Of a stretch of 64,000 nt of DNA, positions 22,791 to 34,086 are shown piece by piece. Both the position numbers and the translations under genes were made by a program. The stretch comes from Ahaetulla prasina (taxonomy: Eukaryota; Chordata; Lepidosauria; Squamata; Colubridae). The notes below the pieces were generated by a model that was not told where the DNA came from, ran no database searches, and saw only the letters and a program-made list of their open reading frames with translations. The DNA lies in assembly GCF_028640845.1 (NCBI RefSeq), contig NC_080539.1:196487436-196551435 (forward strand), read 5' to 3'. Every line of letters starts with the position of its first letter. Position 1 is the stretch's first letter.

Positions 22791-23925
22791 ATTTCTTAAA
22801 CTATGTTACTCATATATGCAGGTTTTGGTATGTTCGGGTCTTTTCCCGTGTAAGATTGGAATTATTTAGGCAACGTTTCGATGAGATCTCACTCATCATC
22901 TTCAGGCTTTGGCTTTGTTCTTATGTGAGCAAATATATATATATAAAATCTACAATTGTAGATAATCCTTTTCAGGTTATTTATTCAGATGCTTGACCTC
23001 GTTCATGCAGTATCCTGGAAGATGCACAGGAGAAGCGCTCTAAGAATACTTTGTGATTACTTCTCTGCCTGCCTAAATTTTTCTCTTTAATTAAAATTGA
23101 GTAGGACAAATAGTGGGACAAATAACCGAGTTAAGAGACAGAACTGGTATTAATCTTTTGTTGTAAGAATATCTACAAGCTACATTCAATGAAAAATATT
23201 GCAGCTGGAATGACTTCTGATGCTTGGCATATTACACCCAATCCTTTTCCATCTTCCCTCACTTTGTTGTTATTTTCAGGGTGCTGTTCTGAGTGCAGCC
23301 TATTACTTCTAATGCATATGATGGCTTGAGGCCAGGAGAGCTGAATGACCATAATGCCTGTTGCAACTATCCTAAGAAGCCCTCGTTTGTGTCCAGCTGC
23401 CAAGGAAGGCACCCATTTTTGCAGGGATAGCAGAATTGCTTTCCTGCCTTCATTTTCAGATGGCTGATAAAGTCATTTTTTTAATCCATCAGTACAGAGT
23501 AATATTTTAATATTTCTTATTTCCTTTGTTTTTATTTGTCCTTTAAGACATGACTTTAAAAATGTCCATTGTTCTTGGTTTTTAATGGATTAATATCAAT
23601 ATATAAATATCGATATATCGATATATCAATATAGATATGGCTGTTTAACACCAGGGTTTATAAATATTTACCCACTGTAAAACTAAGTAATATGTATATA
23701 ATTTTAATACATATGCATGCAGGCCCAAGTATATGCCGACAGCTGTTATATATTCACTATATTCTTGAACCTTCCACATGCCCAGTAAGGCTATACTGGA
23801 ATTAAGAAAAATGCCTAGAGAAGGAAATCTATTCTAATGTGGCAAAATATAATCTTGTTACGGGTACTTGCTACCAGTCTAATTTGAAGACTAAATACCT
23901 AGTTTTTTGAAAACCCAGAATAAAT
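22791..23925. other. Unique sequence with an AT-rich palindromic patch
   Basis: At 23597-23638 alternating ATATCGATATATCGATAT words form local palindromes. Nothing else is recognised. Confidence 0.4.
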
Positions 23926-23929
23926 ATGG

Positions 23930-24284
23930 GAACGCAGTGGCTCAGTGGCTAAGACGCTGAGCTTGTCGATCGAAAGCTCAGTAATTCAGCAGTTCGAATC
24001 CCTAGTGCTGTGTAATGGGGTGAGCTCTCATTACTAGTCCCAGCTTCTGCCAACCTAGCAGCTTCGAAAGCACGTAAAAATGCAAGTAGAAAAAATAGGG
24101 ACCACCTTTGGTGGGAAGGTAACAGCATTCCATGCGGCTTTGGCGTTGAGTCATGCCAGCCACATGACCATGGAGATGTCTTAGGACAGTGCTGGCTCTC
24201 CGGCTTTGAAACGGAGATGAGCACCACCCCCTAGAGTTGGGAACGACTCGCACATATGTGCGAGGGGAACCTTTACCTTTACCT
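23930..24284 (+). mobile_element. Sauria-type tRNA SINE, nearly full length
   Basis: The tRNA-like head carries an A box (TGGCTCAGTGG, 23938-23948) and a B box (AGTTCGAATCC, 23991-24001), an internal RNA polymerase III promoter. The body contains AGGGACCACCTTTGGTGGGA. The 3' tail AGTTGGGAACGACTCGCACA then GCGAGGGGAACCTTTACCTT is the BovB-matching tail that lets BovB machinery copy it. It ends in CTTTACCTTTACC units. It is well preserved, so a relatively recent insertion. Confidence 0.9.
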
Positions 24285-26305
24285 ATAAATCTTCAGAATA
24301 TATTGGAAATGGGTCAGCTGAAGCCTTAAGATATGCACACCATCATTTTAGAATACAATTTGAATAAAGAAAAATATTGTTTCAGGAAATAGCAGGGTTG
24401 TTTTTTTAATTCCCTCAAACTTTGCATAGGCTTTTATATCATGGAGTCTCTGGGCACCCTCACTGTAGAGATATGAAACATCCCTGAGAGCGTAAATAGT
24501 TCTCGTGCCTGCCTTTAAAATGAAGCTGTAGTCAGCTTAATGAGATAGTTAATTGATGAGTCCTACTCCCTGCTCCCGTCCATTAAGGTAAGTAGGACAC
24601 GTGAGCATCTCAGCTTGTCAAAGGCAAGAAAAACACATTAATTTGGAGAGTTGTGGAGCTGCTAATAAATATGGCACTCTCTGGCAGGTTTTCTTCATTT
24701 CCTCATCCGTGATGGTCACTGTGATCAGAAGTCACAGAGGCTCTCTTGTCCCCCTCCCCCAAAAGTGTTATTTCAGGAACAATCACTATATCGAAAGAGC
24801 ATGAAGAAACACCAAAATGCAGCATTCAGATTTTATTTCTCTTTAAAATCTAGTCCGGGATGTCGTAATGCAAACTTGTACAGTACTGTGCTCCATTTAT
24901 AGATTTTTATTAAAGAAATAAGCATGCTATCTCCTTGTAGGGGTATTTTGTTCAACACCATCCCTCACTGTAAAGGCCTTTCACCAGTGGTTTTTCCTCT
25001 CCAACTGAAATTTGTACAGGCTCAACTGACTTATTTCTAATAATTTTTCATTACTAACAGATTTTCATGTGTGTGTCTGTTACACCTTTGCTTTTAGGAT
25101 GAAGAAAGGAAAAGGGCAGAGGGAAGCGAGGGAAAAGCTCCTATAGCTGTCCTGAAAATTATCTCCCTGAATCTTGGCCTCATAAATCCCATTAAATGTT
25201 ATATTTCATCAGCGGACTGGAAAGGCTTTTTTTTCCCCAGCGATGAAGTCTGCTAGATGAAGCCTATTTTTTAAATTTATGGTTTCATTTTAGAAATGGA
25301 CTATAAAAAACCCTGGCTCTGCTGTCTATCAAAGTGACTCTGACATGAGAAAGTAAGGTACAGTTTTTAAAAACTTGACTTCCTTAATGTATTGTGGGAC
25401 CCATAGGCATAGTAAAAACTGGGGACTCTGACTTAGAGACGTACAAAGAGAAATATTTTACACCAAAGGATTGTATTCTGGTGGTGTCAGGGAGAAATCT
25501 ATAGTGTTTCTTTTGTTTATTCAAGTCGAAAATAGAAAAGTTAAATCTCTTTTGCCTGTTCCTTCTCAACTTGCCTTTCCATACATGACTTTTAACCACC
25601 CTAGGCTGCCCCATCCAGATCCATTCTCTTCTCTTGAATTGTCTCCTGATTATTTTAAAAGTTGCTTCATCTCCTTTGCAGGTACATCCAGGTTTTTTGC
25701 AGTACCTACGCAATGTATAAGTGCAGAGTGTAGAGAGAAATACTCAGGAGAACTAAAGGGTGGGAAAACTCTAGCTGTTTAGGGATGCTCACTTTCCTTC
25801 TTTATTTGTCATGTGATTTTTATGGGAATCAGAAACATAATAATAGTGTAACCACGACAAATGCTATGTAAAAATGATTCTCTTTGGCTGTTGCCTTTTA
25901 CCTGAAACTGCTTAAACAGACACATCTGAGGAGTAAAACAATGATATCATATTTAGATTTGGAGCAAGAGGTAACAGAATTTCCCGTTTGGCTTCCTCCA
26001 ACTACCAAGGGGATCTGCTGCTTTTAAGAAATGTTGCCCAAGTTACACAGCACCATCTTTGTTTTTAGGATTTTCCCCTCTCCCATGATTTTTCAACAGA
26101 AATTTTGAACAAGTCCCGATAATAATATTTGTGAAATGTTCTTCTCTACTGTACTTCTCTTTCATACACAGAGATCTTTTTATTTCTTATTGGGAAGAAA
26201 TGTATGAAATTCATACCCACCCCCCCTCCAAAAAAATATGTTGGCTCCAATTTTGCTCAGTTATGCACGTCTTCCAATTTCAGAATACCAACTAGAACAT
26301 TTTGG
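24285..26305. other. Unique intronic sequence
   Basis: About 2 kb with no recognised element. Possible conserved non-coding sequence around 24540-25350 is discussed as a finding. Confidence 0.4.
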
Positions 26306-26636
26306 AGAGATGAAACATAATAATAATAATAACAGCGTTGGAAGGGACCTTGGAGGTGTTCTAGTCCAACCCCCTGCCCAGGCAGGAAACCCTACACCAT
26401 TTCAGACAAATGGTTATCCAACATTTTCTTAAAAATTTCCAGTGTTGGAGAATTTATAACTTCTGCAGGCAAGTTGTTCCACTGATTAATTGTTCTAACT
26501 GTCAGGAAATTTCTCCTTAGTTCTAAGTTGCATCTCTCCTTGATTAGTTTCCACCCATTGCTTCTTGTTCTACCCTCAGGTGCTTTGGAGAATAGTTTGA
26601 CTCCCTCTTCTTTATGGCAATCCCTGAGATATTTAT

Positions 26637-26889
26637 TTATTCAAGCGGGACTGGCATAATATTTTTAATATTTTTAATATTTTAAATTTTAACTGGGGTT
26701 TTATTATTATATGGTTTATAATTTTAAATTTTAAACTTTTAAATGTGGTCATTTTTTCTAATATGCTCGGTTTTAAATTGTCGTTTTAATTGTACATTTT
26801 TGTGTTTTTTATCTTTTGGCCCTGAGTCCTTTGGGAGAAGGGCGGTATAAAAATTTAATAAATAAATAAAAAATAAAATAAATAAATAA
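26637..26889 (+). mobile_element. L2 3' tail inserted into the CR1
   Basis: It begins with TATTTATTCAAGCGGGACTGG and ends with CCTGAGTCCTTTGGGAGAAG, GGCGGTATAAAAATTTAATAAATAAAT. It is opposite in orientation to the host CR1. The CR1 sequence CCTGAGATATT on the left resumes as ATATTGGAACACTG on the right, so a short ATATT duplication is possible. The end words are the reverse of those at 41460-41670. Confidence 0.8.
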
Positions 26890-27141
26890 AATATTGGAAC
26901 ACTGCTATCATGTCTCCCCTAGTCCTTCTTTTCATTAAACTAGGCATACCGAGTTCCTGCAACTGTTCTTCATATGTTTTAGCCTCCAGTCCCCTAATCA
27001 TCTTTGTTGCTCTTCTCTGCACTCTTTCTAGAGTCTCAACATCTTTTTTACATCGTGGCGACCAAAACTGAATGCAATATTCCAAGTGTGGCCTTACCAA
27101 GGCATTAAAAAGTGGTATTAACACTTCACGTGATCTTGATT

Positions 27142-27680
27142 CTATCTGTCGTGTCCCTCTGCAGCTCTGCCCAAAGTCCTAGCAAAGTCCTCAGAGCAGG
27201 CAGGAGACCAGAAAGTGACTTCAGCAAGATAAGTTCGACTTTGCCTGACTCAGAGACTGCCAGAAAGCAGATCCTTTATATAGGCCACGGGGTGTGGCTC
27301 CATGACTCAGCACTCATTAAGGCCTGCCCCTCCCTTCCTTCTGTTGCCTCCGCCTATCCAGTCTTCTGATGCGAGGGTCACTCCAATCAGCAGCTGTTGG
27401 AAATAAACTTTCCTCAGGCTCACATGCTGTGGAGGAGGGGGAGGGGTCTAGCTGCTCCGTTTGCCTGGGCATGGAGCCAGGGCTGGGGCTGGGGGGGTGC
27501 TCCCTCCTCTGCAGCCTGCTTGGGCATGGAGCCAGGGCTGGGACCGGGAGGTGCCCCCTCCTCTTCAGCTTGTCTGGGCATGGAGCCAGGACTGGGGCCG
27601 GGAGGCATACATTCCTCCATGTTCGGGAGCAGATAAGAAGGCCCCGACTGCTGTGAGAGCGGGCAAGACACAACACTATC
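27142..27680 (+). mobile_element. Solo LTR (27147-27675) with 5-bp target duplication CTATC
   Basis: A 529-bp segment interrupts the CR1. It starts TGTCGTGTCC and ends GACACAACA, so it has TG...CA ends within a short terminal inverted repeat, and CTATC lies exactly on both sides (27142-27146, 27676-27680). In the plus orientation a TTTATATAGG TATA-like box lies at 27271-27280 and an AATAAA at 27401-27406, a plausible U3-R order. The 3' part holds about three GGGCATGGAGCCAGGRCTGG units. No internal retroviral or gypsy genes are present, so recombination between two LTRs probably removed them. Whether the parent was an endogenous retrovirus or another LTR retrotransposon is not decidable here. 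Orientation is inferred. Confidence 0.85.
27463..27632. repeat. Minisatellite-like triplication within the solo LTR
   Basis: Three units of about 56-58 bases each start near TGGGCATGGAGCCAGG (about 27468, 27524, 27580) and continue with GGCTGGGRCYGGGAGGTGC and a CCTCCTC block. The third unit diverges at its end. Confidence 0.8.
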
Positions 27681-29375
27681 CCTCTGTTTATGCAGCCCAG
27701 AACTGTGTTGGCTTTTTTGGCAGCTGCTGCACACTGCTGGCTCATATCTAAATGGTTGTCCACTAGGACTCCAAGATCCCTCTCACAGTTACTACTATTG
27801 AGCAAGGTACCACTATTGAGCAAGGTACCTGTGCATTTTGGTTTTTTTGCCTAAATGTAGAATCTTGCCCTTTTTCACTGTTGAATTTCATTTTGTTAGA
27901 TAGCACCCAATGTTCTTGTCTGTCAAGATCTTTCTGTATCTTGAGCCTATCTTCTGGAGTGTTGGGTATTCCTGCCAGCTTGGTGTCATCTGCAAATTTG
28001 ATGAGTTCCCCATCTATCACCTCGTCCAAGTCATTGATGAAGATGTTGAAGAGTACTGGGCCTAAAACAGAGCCTTGGGGTACTCCACTGCATACTTCCC
28101 TCCATGTGGATGTAGTTCCATCTACATGTTGAGTGCGGTTGGTCAGCCAGTTACAAATCCATCTGGTGGTGGTGCTGTCTAACCCACATTTTTCTACTTT
28201 ATCTAGTAGTAGGTTATGGTCTACTTTATCAAATGCTTTACTGAAGTCCAAGTAAATTATATTGACAGCATTCCTCTGGTCCACTAATTTTGTCACTTTG
28301 TCAAAGAATGCAATAAGATTCGTCCGGCATGATCTGTTTTTGACAAACCCATGTTGGCTTTTGGTTATTACTTTGTTTGCTTCTAGGTGTTGGGTGATTC
28401 GTTGCTTGATTATCTTTTCCAGAATCTTCCCCAGTATTGAGGTTAGGCTGATAGGTCTGTAGTTTCCTGGATCTGTTTTTTTCCCCCTTTTTTGAAGATG
28501 GGAACTACATCAGCTCTCTTCCAGTCCTCTGGCAGTTCCCCTGTGCTCCAGGATCTTTGAAAGATATAGTTCAGTGGTTTTGAGATTTCGTCTGCCAGTT
28601 CCTTCAGAACCCTGGGGTGTATTTCATCAGGTCCTGGTGATTTGAACTCGTCTAGGGTAGATAGGTGTTCACTTACCATTTCCCCCCCTATTTTAACTTG
28701 TGTTCATAATCTGTTTTTTGTGGTGCTGTTTTTGATAGGTTGGATTGTTTTTTCCTTTTGTGTAAAGACAGACGCAAAAAATGAGTTAAGTAGATCTGCT
28801 TTCTCCCTGTTGCTTGTCACCTTCTTGCCACTGTCTCCCAGCAATAGGCCAATTGTTTCCTTGACTTTTTTCTTGTTTTTAACATGTTGGAAGAAGCTTT
28901 TTTTGTTATTTTTTACTTTTGTCGCTAGCCTTTGTTCATTGTGAGCCTTAGCTTTTCTCATTTCATCTTTACAGGCTCGGGCTATTTGCTGATATTCTGC
29001 TTTAGTTATTTGCCCCTCTTTCCACTTTTTATACTTGTCCTTTTTGTCTTTCATTTTGTCAGATAGTTCTTTATGCATCCATGCTGGTTTCTTTTGAGAT
29101 CTATTATTTTTCTTCCTCATTGATATTGTGCTAGACTGGGCTTTTATAATCTCACTTTTCAAAATTTCCCAAGCTTCTTGAGTTGTTTTCCCCTTGAGGA
29201 TTCTCATCCATGGAATCCTTTTCAAGCTCTCTCTGAGTTTATTGAAATTAGCTATTTTAGGCTGCAAGACCATTATCTGACTGGGTCAAAATATATCTTG
29301 AAAAATTAGAGGATCATCTAGTGTCTTTTAATTCTCTTTTGTTTAACCACCTAATTGCTTTAGAAATTTGCACTA

Positions 29376-29735
29376 CAGATGGTCCTTAACTTACAACCAT
29401 TCATTTAGTGACCATTTGAAGTTACAACAGCACTGAAAAAACGACTTATACCTGTTTTCACACTTACAGCTGTGGCAGCATCCTTGCAGTCGCGTGATCA
29501 AAGTTCAGACAACTGGCATGTATTTATGACAGTTGCACTGCCCCTGGGTCATGTGATCACCATTTATAACTTTCCCATCTGGCTTCTGACAAGCAAAGTG
29601 AATGGGAGAAGTCAGACTCACTTCATAACTGAATGATTCATTTAACAACTGCTCAATAAAAGGTTATAAAATGGAGCAAAACTCACTTAACAGCTGTCTT
29701 GCTTAGCAATAGAAACTCTACAAGTATACTACCTG
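29376..29735. mobile_element. Tigger-like MITE, 360 bp, TA duplication
   Basis: It starts CAGATGGTCCTTAACTTACA and ends AAGTATACTACCTG, with TA at 29374-29375 and 29736-29737. Internal words GTGACCATTTGAAGTTACAA, CAGCACTGAAAAAACGACTT, GGGTCATGTGATCACC and AACTCACTTAACAGCTGTCT recur in the copy at 30800. It has no coding capacity. Confidence 0.85.
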
Positions 29736-29737
29736 TA

Positions 29738-30425
29738 TAGTAATAACTGCAGCAACATAAAACAAGACTGCACATCTACATAAAACCACTATTTGGTTAG
29801 ATTTGTATCTCTTATTGGCAGTCATGATTTCTACTGTCCCTGGGGTAGTTTCAATGTTGGATGCTTTATCCTACCACAATGCCTTCTTCTCTCCAGCCCA
29901 TAGTGAAATTTTGGCTCATACTTACTAACACATCTCAATAACAACTTACTCAGAGAGGGACAAATCTCTGCCCTTCAAATGACTTTCTTAAATGGCACCA
30001 AGAGGACCACAATTTCCTGTTAATTTAATTTTTTTTAATGATCTTATTTTTATGGTGTTGTAAGCCATACCATTCCTTTGCTCTACCAATAGTAATTATT
30101 CCTTTCCCCCCAAGCCATGCATTCAAAATACAGTTGTAGGAATGGTAGAAACAAATCAAATTGTCATAATAAAAGAATGCTTGTAATTCACCTGTGAAGG
30201 ATCCCAATATTTGGTGTCTAAATTTAGAATTCAGCCATTAATACTCCATTGTTGCCAGGAAAATAAAGCAGTCAGGAAATGGAATAAAAATTCAGAGATT
30301 CTAAATTCTAACAGATTCTAACAGTAAAAGAATTCTCTTTTACTGTTGTTACTGTCCTGTTTTAATAATAATAAAAAATTATAGCAGCAGATTGTATTCT
30401 TCATTATTAAGTGAGAAAGTTATCC
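29738..30425. other. Unique sequence
   Basis: Nothing recognised. Confidence 0.4.
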
Positions 30426-30795
30426 CTATGGAACCACTGGTTGAATATGAATACAAACTGATGATTCTGCTGCTAAAAGCCTGCCCTGCTCCCAAAAAAG
30501 GGTCTGATTTTGAACAACAGTGAAAGAACAAGGAATGAGATTATGGCTGTTCCTTTGAGCACTGTTGCCATAATCTAGCTGGTTGGTTGCCAGCACCTGC
30601 TCTACTGAGGTCAGATCATCTGCAGATGGGTAGAATTGACTAAGCAGCCAAAGTTTTGATAGGTGCTTCCGATCACTGAAGCTACACACACCTCCAGTGA
30701 GAATCTGGCAACTTCTACAGTTAGACCTAGAGAGAAGTGCTTCCCATTCAACCCAGGTCTGATACCAATTTCTGGATTTGAAATTTGTCTGCCCA
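30426..30795 (-). mobile_element. Old L2-like reverse-transcriptase fragment
   Basis: An antisense open frame of about 120 codons includes LSKLWLLSQFYPSADDLTSV followed by EQVLATNQLDYGNS, resembling the L2 order (R)LRPFL..ADL..VVHALVTSRLDYCNAL. No other function is suggested. It directly abuts the Tigger-like MITE at 30800. Confidence 0.5.
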
Positions 30796-30799
30796 GATT

Positions 30800-31166
30800 C
30801 AGGTAGTCCTTGACCTACAGCCATTCATTCAGTGACTGTTCAAAGTCACAATGGCACTGAAAAAAGGTACATGACCATTTTTCACACTTACAACTGCTGC
30901 AGCATCCCCATGGACACATGATCAAAATTTGGATGCTTGGCAACTGACTCATTTAAGTCGGTTGCAGTGTTCCCAGGTCATTTGATCACTTTTTGCAACT
31001 TTCTGACAAGTAAAGTCAATGGGGAAGCAAGATTCACTTAACAACTGTGCTACTAATTGTAACAATTGCAGCGATTCACTTAACATCCTAAAACTCACTT
31101 AACAACTGTCTTGCTTAGCAACAGAAATTTTGGCCTCAATTGTGGTTGTAAGTCGAGGACTACTTG
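30800..31166. mobile_element. Tigger-like MITE, second copy of the 29376 family
   Basis: The ends CAGGTAGTCCTTGACCTACA and TGTAAGTCGAGGACTACTTG form a good terminal inverted repeat. TA follows the right end (31167-31168); the left flank reads TT, probably mutated. The interior matches the 29376 copy in the same orientation (GGCACTGAAAAAAGG, GGATGCTTGGCAACTGACTC, CACTTAACAACTGTC). Confidence 0.85.
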
Positions 31167-31170
31167 TAGT

Positions 31171-31932
31171 TTCTTTCTTCCCAGGATTCCTCTTGGTCTT
31201 CATCCAGCCTGTCACTACCTTCTAAGCCCTGATTCCAAGAGTTTCACCTTCTCTCCTGGTTCAAATGAAAGTGAGAATGAGAGTTGCATATCTTCAGCTT
31301 TATTGTTGATCTCTCCCAGTAGTGTCCTATCTGGAAACAGTATGAAGACTCCATAGTCTTCTGCATTGGGCTAATCAGACATTCCCCAGCGCTATTGGAC
31401 AATGGTCCTTTAGAGGTGGAATAAATACAATAGAAGAGTCCAGTTCTCAGCTCAAGAGTGCTAGGCCATTCTTCCTTTTATATGATGGATGCTTGCTGCC
31501 CTTATCTACTGCACACGCTAAAGTTAGTATCAAACTCATGTGTGCTTGCCCTGTTGACCAGCAAAGGAGAAGAAACAAATTTAGTTTCTTTCAGAGCCCT
31601 CACCTCTCTCAACTTTACATGAGCAGGGCAGGCAGGTTAATAAATAGCATTGCAGACCCTGTCATTTCTAGTTTGGTCTTTAGATGTTCACAGCACACTG
31701 CTCTCCGTATTCTTGATACTCAAAATAATTGTTTTAGAAGCGGAAATCTATAAATACCATTGTTTGCATCAAGTTAACCTGCTGAGCAATCTTTTTATAC
31801 AATGCAAATTACATCCATGCTAAGGAGCAGTGGAATCCTCAGGAGCATATCAAAACCAGGTGAAATTGACAAGAATTCTGTTCTTTCCCTTTTCAGACCA
31901 TTTCAAGCATTTAGAAAAAAATAGTTAAAGTG

Positions 31933-31970
<38 letters not shown>

Positions 31971-32060
31971 CCTTTAAAAGATTCAGTCCAGGAGATGTAA
32001 AGAGCAGGAGAATTCACTAACACTGGGCCAGGATAAACATGCCCTGGCTAGAATATCAAA
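31171..32060. other. Unique sequence with a GT array
   Basis: The only repeat seen is a run of about 17 GT units at 31935-31968. Confidence 0.5.
31935..31968. repeat. GT dinucleotide array
   Basis: Uninterrupted GT repeat of about 34 bases. Confidence 0.95.
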
Positions 32061-32063
32061 GTT

Positions 32064-32302
32064 GTGGTGGCACAGTGGTTAGAGTGCAGTAGTGCAGGCT
32101 ACTTCTGCTGACTGCTAGTTGCCTGCAATTTGGCAGTTTGAATCTCACCAGGCTCAAGGTTGACTCAGCCTTCCATCTTTCTAAGGTGGGTAAAATAGGA
32201 CCCATATTTTTGGGGCAATATGCTGACTCTGTAAATCACTTAGAGAGGGCTGTAAAGCACTGTAAAGCAGTATATAAGTCTAAGTACTATTGCTATTGCT
32301 AT
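32064..32302 (+). mobile_element. tRNA-derived SINE (GGCACAGTGGTTAGAGTGCAG family), copy 1
   Basis: The tRNA-like head GGTGGCACAGTGGTTAGAGT is followed by a B-box-like CAGTTTGAATCTC, AAGGTTGACTCAGCCTTCCA, and a tail GAGAGGGCTGTAAAGCACTG then TATTGCTATTGCTAT. The tail differs from the L2-type tail of the SINE at 2858. Two antisense relatives lie at 36336 and 49869. Confidence 0.85.
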
Positions 32303-32767
32303 CAGTGAAGGAAGAGGTGGAACTACACAGAAGGATTCCTTAAAATTGCTTCATTTCCAATCAAGTTTATAGACAGAAGACAAATAGCTGAAGGAAAAGC
32401 ACTACATCTTCCTCCCAGTTAGGTATCATTTGGTGTGATCATCCCTTTCAGAATTTCCATCTTTAATACATCCAAATTAGTAGTATATAACAATGTGATT
32501 AAAAGGTGAAAAATACAATTAAAATTAGGATGCAAATCATAACTTCTACTACACAACTTAAAGGAAAAATATATTTAAAGGTCACTTAAGGTTGAGATAT
32601 GGCTGGAAAAATGGTAATATTGCTATACTCAAAGGCAAGAATGAGAGAATGATTGACCATTGGGAAGATGGTTGCATCTTATGATTTGGTATTAACTGTA
32701 AAGTGAGATCCTTTCTCTGCAGAAGAATTGGATAGCTAACTAGATAAACAGATAGATGAAATTTAAA

Positions 32768-33010
32768 TCTTTATATCCTCAGGAGTTCCCTAGAGAAAGA
32801 TCATCCATCTGAATTCACTATGGGGCTGGAACTAAAAAGAGTGTTATTGATTATATTTTTGTCTCTGGTAACCTACTTGCTTTTATAAACTGCTTTGAGG
32901 TTATTCCCCAATGTAATAATGGCCACGTCCCAGTTTTCTTATGTTTACCTTTTTTTTTTTTTGCCAAACAATCTTTATCAGTCACAGATTCTTCAAGTGG
33001 AAAGATTTTG
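32768..33010 (+). repeat. Dispersed repeat of unknown class, copy A
   Basis: GTTCCCTAGAGAAAGATCAT then CCATCTGAATTCACTATGGG and a T-rich part (GTCTCTGGTAACCTACTTGC) align with 34480-34700 in the same orientation. I cannot assign a family. Confidence 0.5.
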
Positions 33011-33239
33011 CTGCAATCAATGGCCCCTCAGTTGGACATGGTTTCAATTATTTTAAGCAACTGGCTCAAATAGAAGCACAGTTGTGATGCAACTCGCCAT
33101 ATTTGAGCTTCACATTTCTTCCCAATGTGGTAATCGGCATGAGAATTTCTGCCGGGAGGAAAAACGCACGGGTGAAGCTTTGGACATTTTAAATGCTTTT
33201 TGGAGAATCTAAAGAACCTTGATTAATCCTGCTACTAAT

Positions 33240-33540
33240 TTATTTATTAGATTTATATTGCTGCCTATTCACCCATGGTGACTCAAGGCGGTTTACAAAA
33301 TATAAAAAACCATGTTTAAAAAACAGTAAAACTCATAAAAAATCAAATTAATATAATAAAATCACCCCTGACCCCCACCTCCCGCCCCAGCAACATGCAA
33401 TTCTTGTTTTTGTGGGCTCTAAAACACAAGCTATATTCCATTGCAATTCTCAGTGAGAATTTTCCAGGAGGCTGGAGGAAAAAAAATTCCTTCAGGAGGA
33501 CTACCAATTTTCTTTAAGGCTTGGCTGAAAGGCCTTTTTA
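33240..33540 (-). mobile_element. LINE 3' end, probably L2-like
   Basis: AATTTATTTATTAGATTTAT then GGTGACTCAAGGCGGTTTAC, read antisense, gives the GTAAACCGCC..GAGTC..ATAAAT-type 3' end of L2-clade elements. Upstream on the minus strand AAAAAGGCCTTTCAGCCAAG could be the last coding motif. Heavily decayed. Confidence 0.5.
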
Positions 33541-33804
33541 AATGTTATCAGAAAAGTTATCAGAATAGAAACCTAATAAATGAAAAAGTAACAGAAATAG
33601 TGATATCTGCAACCTTATAATAAAGTAAGAAAAAGAATAAGAAAATCTGGATTCAGGACAGACAAAATGAAATTTTAATTGAATGCATTGTTCAACTGTT
33701 TATCTAGATGTGAATTAAACTACAGCAGAATTTATTAGTTATACTTATTGCCATTTTTAAAAATACCAATACAGTTTTTTGAACATTAGGCCCAGTGTAC
33801 TTAT

Positions 33805-33917
33805 ATGTTGATTATATTGTACACACTCAGAGCCCCCTCCCCCCTTGAGGGAGATGGGCAATCAAGAAGCATGAAATATGAATGAATGAATGAATGAATG
33901 AATGAATGAATGAATAA
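33805..33917 (+). repeat. LINE-like 3' tail with an AATG microsatellite
   Basis: ACACTCAGAGCCCCCTCCCC then TTGAGGGAGATGGGCAATCA resembles a sense L2-type 3' end and is followed at 33880-33916 by nine AATG units, the kind of tetramer repeat that grows from such tails. Confidence 0.6.
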
Positions 33918-34086
33918 AATGCCAGCTTTGATGCATTGACTCAAGACATTCTGGCCTCCATTAATAAAATCACAATCTTAAGTCTAAAAAAATGTTTTCA
34001 TTTTGAACCTGGAATGGGCCAGATTGGTATTTTAGTTGTAGGAATGGTTCCCTTATAAATTATATCTTTGGATATGATAATTTTAA

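Larger units (their letters stand above)
26310..29275 (-). mobile_element. CR1 LINE, 5'-truncated, carrying two later insertions
   Basis: Antisense pieces in order are: KKPAWMHKELSDKMKDKK (28704-29273), KSPGPDEIHPRVLKELADEI and ELPEDWKRADVVPIFKKGG (28443-28679), NIIYLDFSKAFDKVDHNLLL, GVPQGSVLGPVLFNIFINDL and LIKFADDTKLAG (27763-28296), then [16 protein letters not shown] and [19 protein letters not shown] (26855-27124). These are classic CR1 reverse-transcriptase motifs, and the FADD catalytic box is intact. The 3' end has the AGTCCAACCCCCTGCC word and an AAT run. The endonuclease and first frame are missing. Breaks include frameshifts between pieces, an L2 tail at 26637-26889 and a solo LTR at 27147-27675. 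Confidence 0.9.

Noticed and set aside
23930..24001. Possible tRNA gene from A and B boxes
   Set aside because: It is the tRNA-derived head of a Sauria SINE with the full SINE body and tail behind it, and it lacks a clean tRNA cloverleaf.
25384..25713. 109-codon antisense Arg/Lys-rich frame with CxxxxxC
   Set aside because: No splice sites in phase, no family resemblance and an opposite-strand frame overlaps it.
27147..27675. Interpretation of the solo LTR as a host CpG-island promoter
   Set aside because: Exact 5-bp duplication and TG...CA ends inside a CR1 show that it is an inserted LTR; promoter activity for a host gene is not supported.
30426..30824. 132-codon antisense frame as a possible novel gene
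   Set aside because: Part of it resembles L2 reverse transcriptase (DYGN in place of DYCN), and its 5' end runs into a MITE; it is better read as a LINE remnant.
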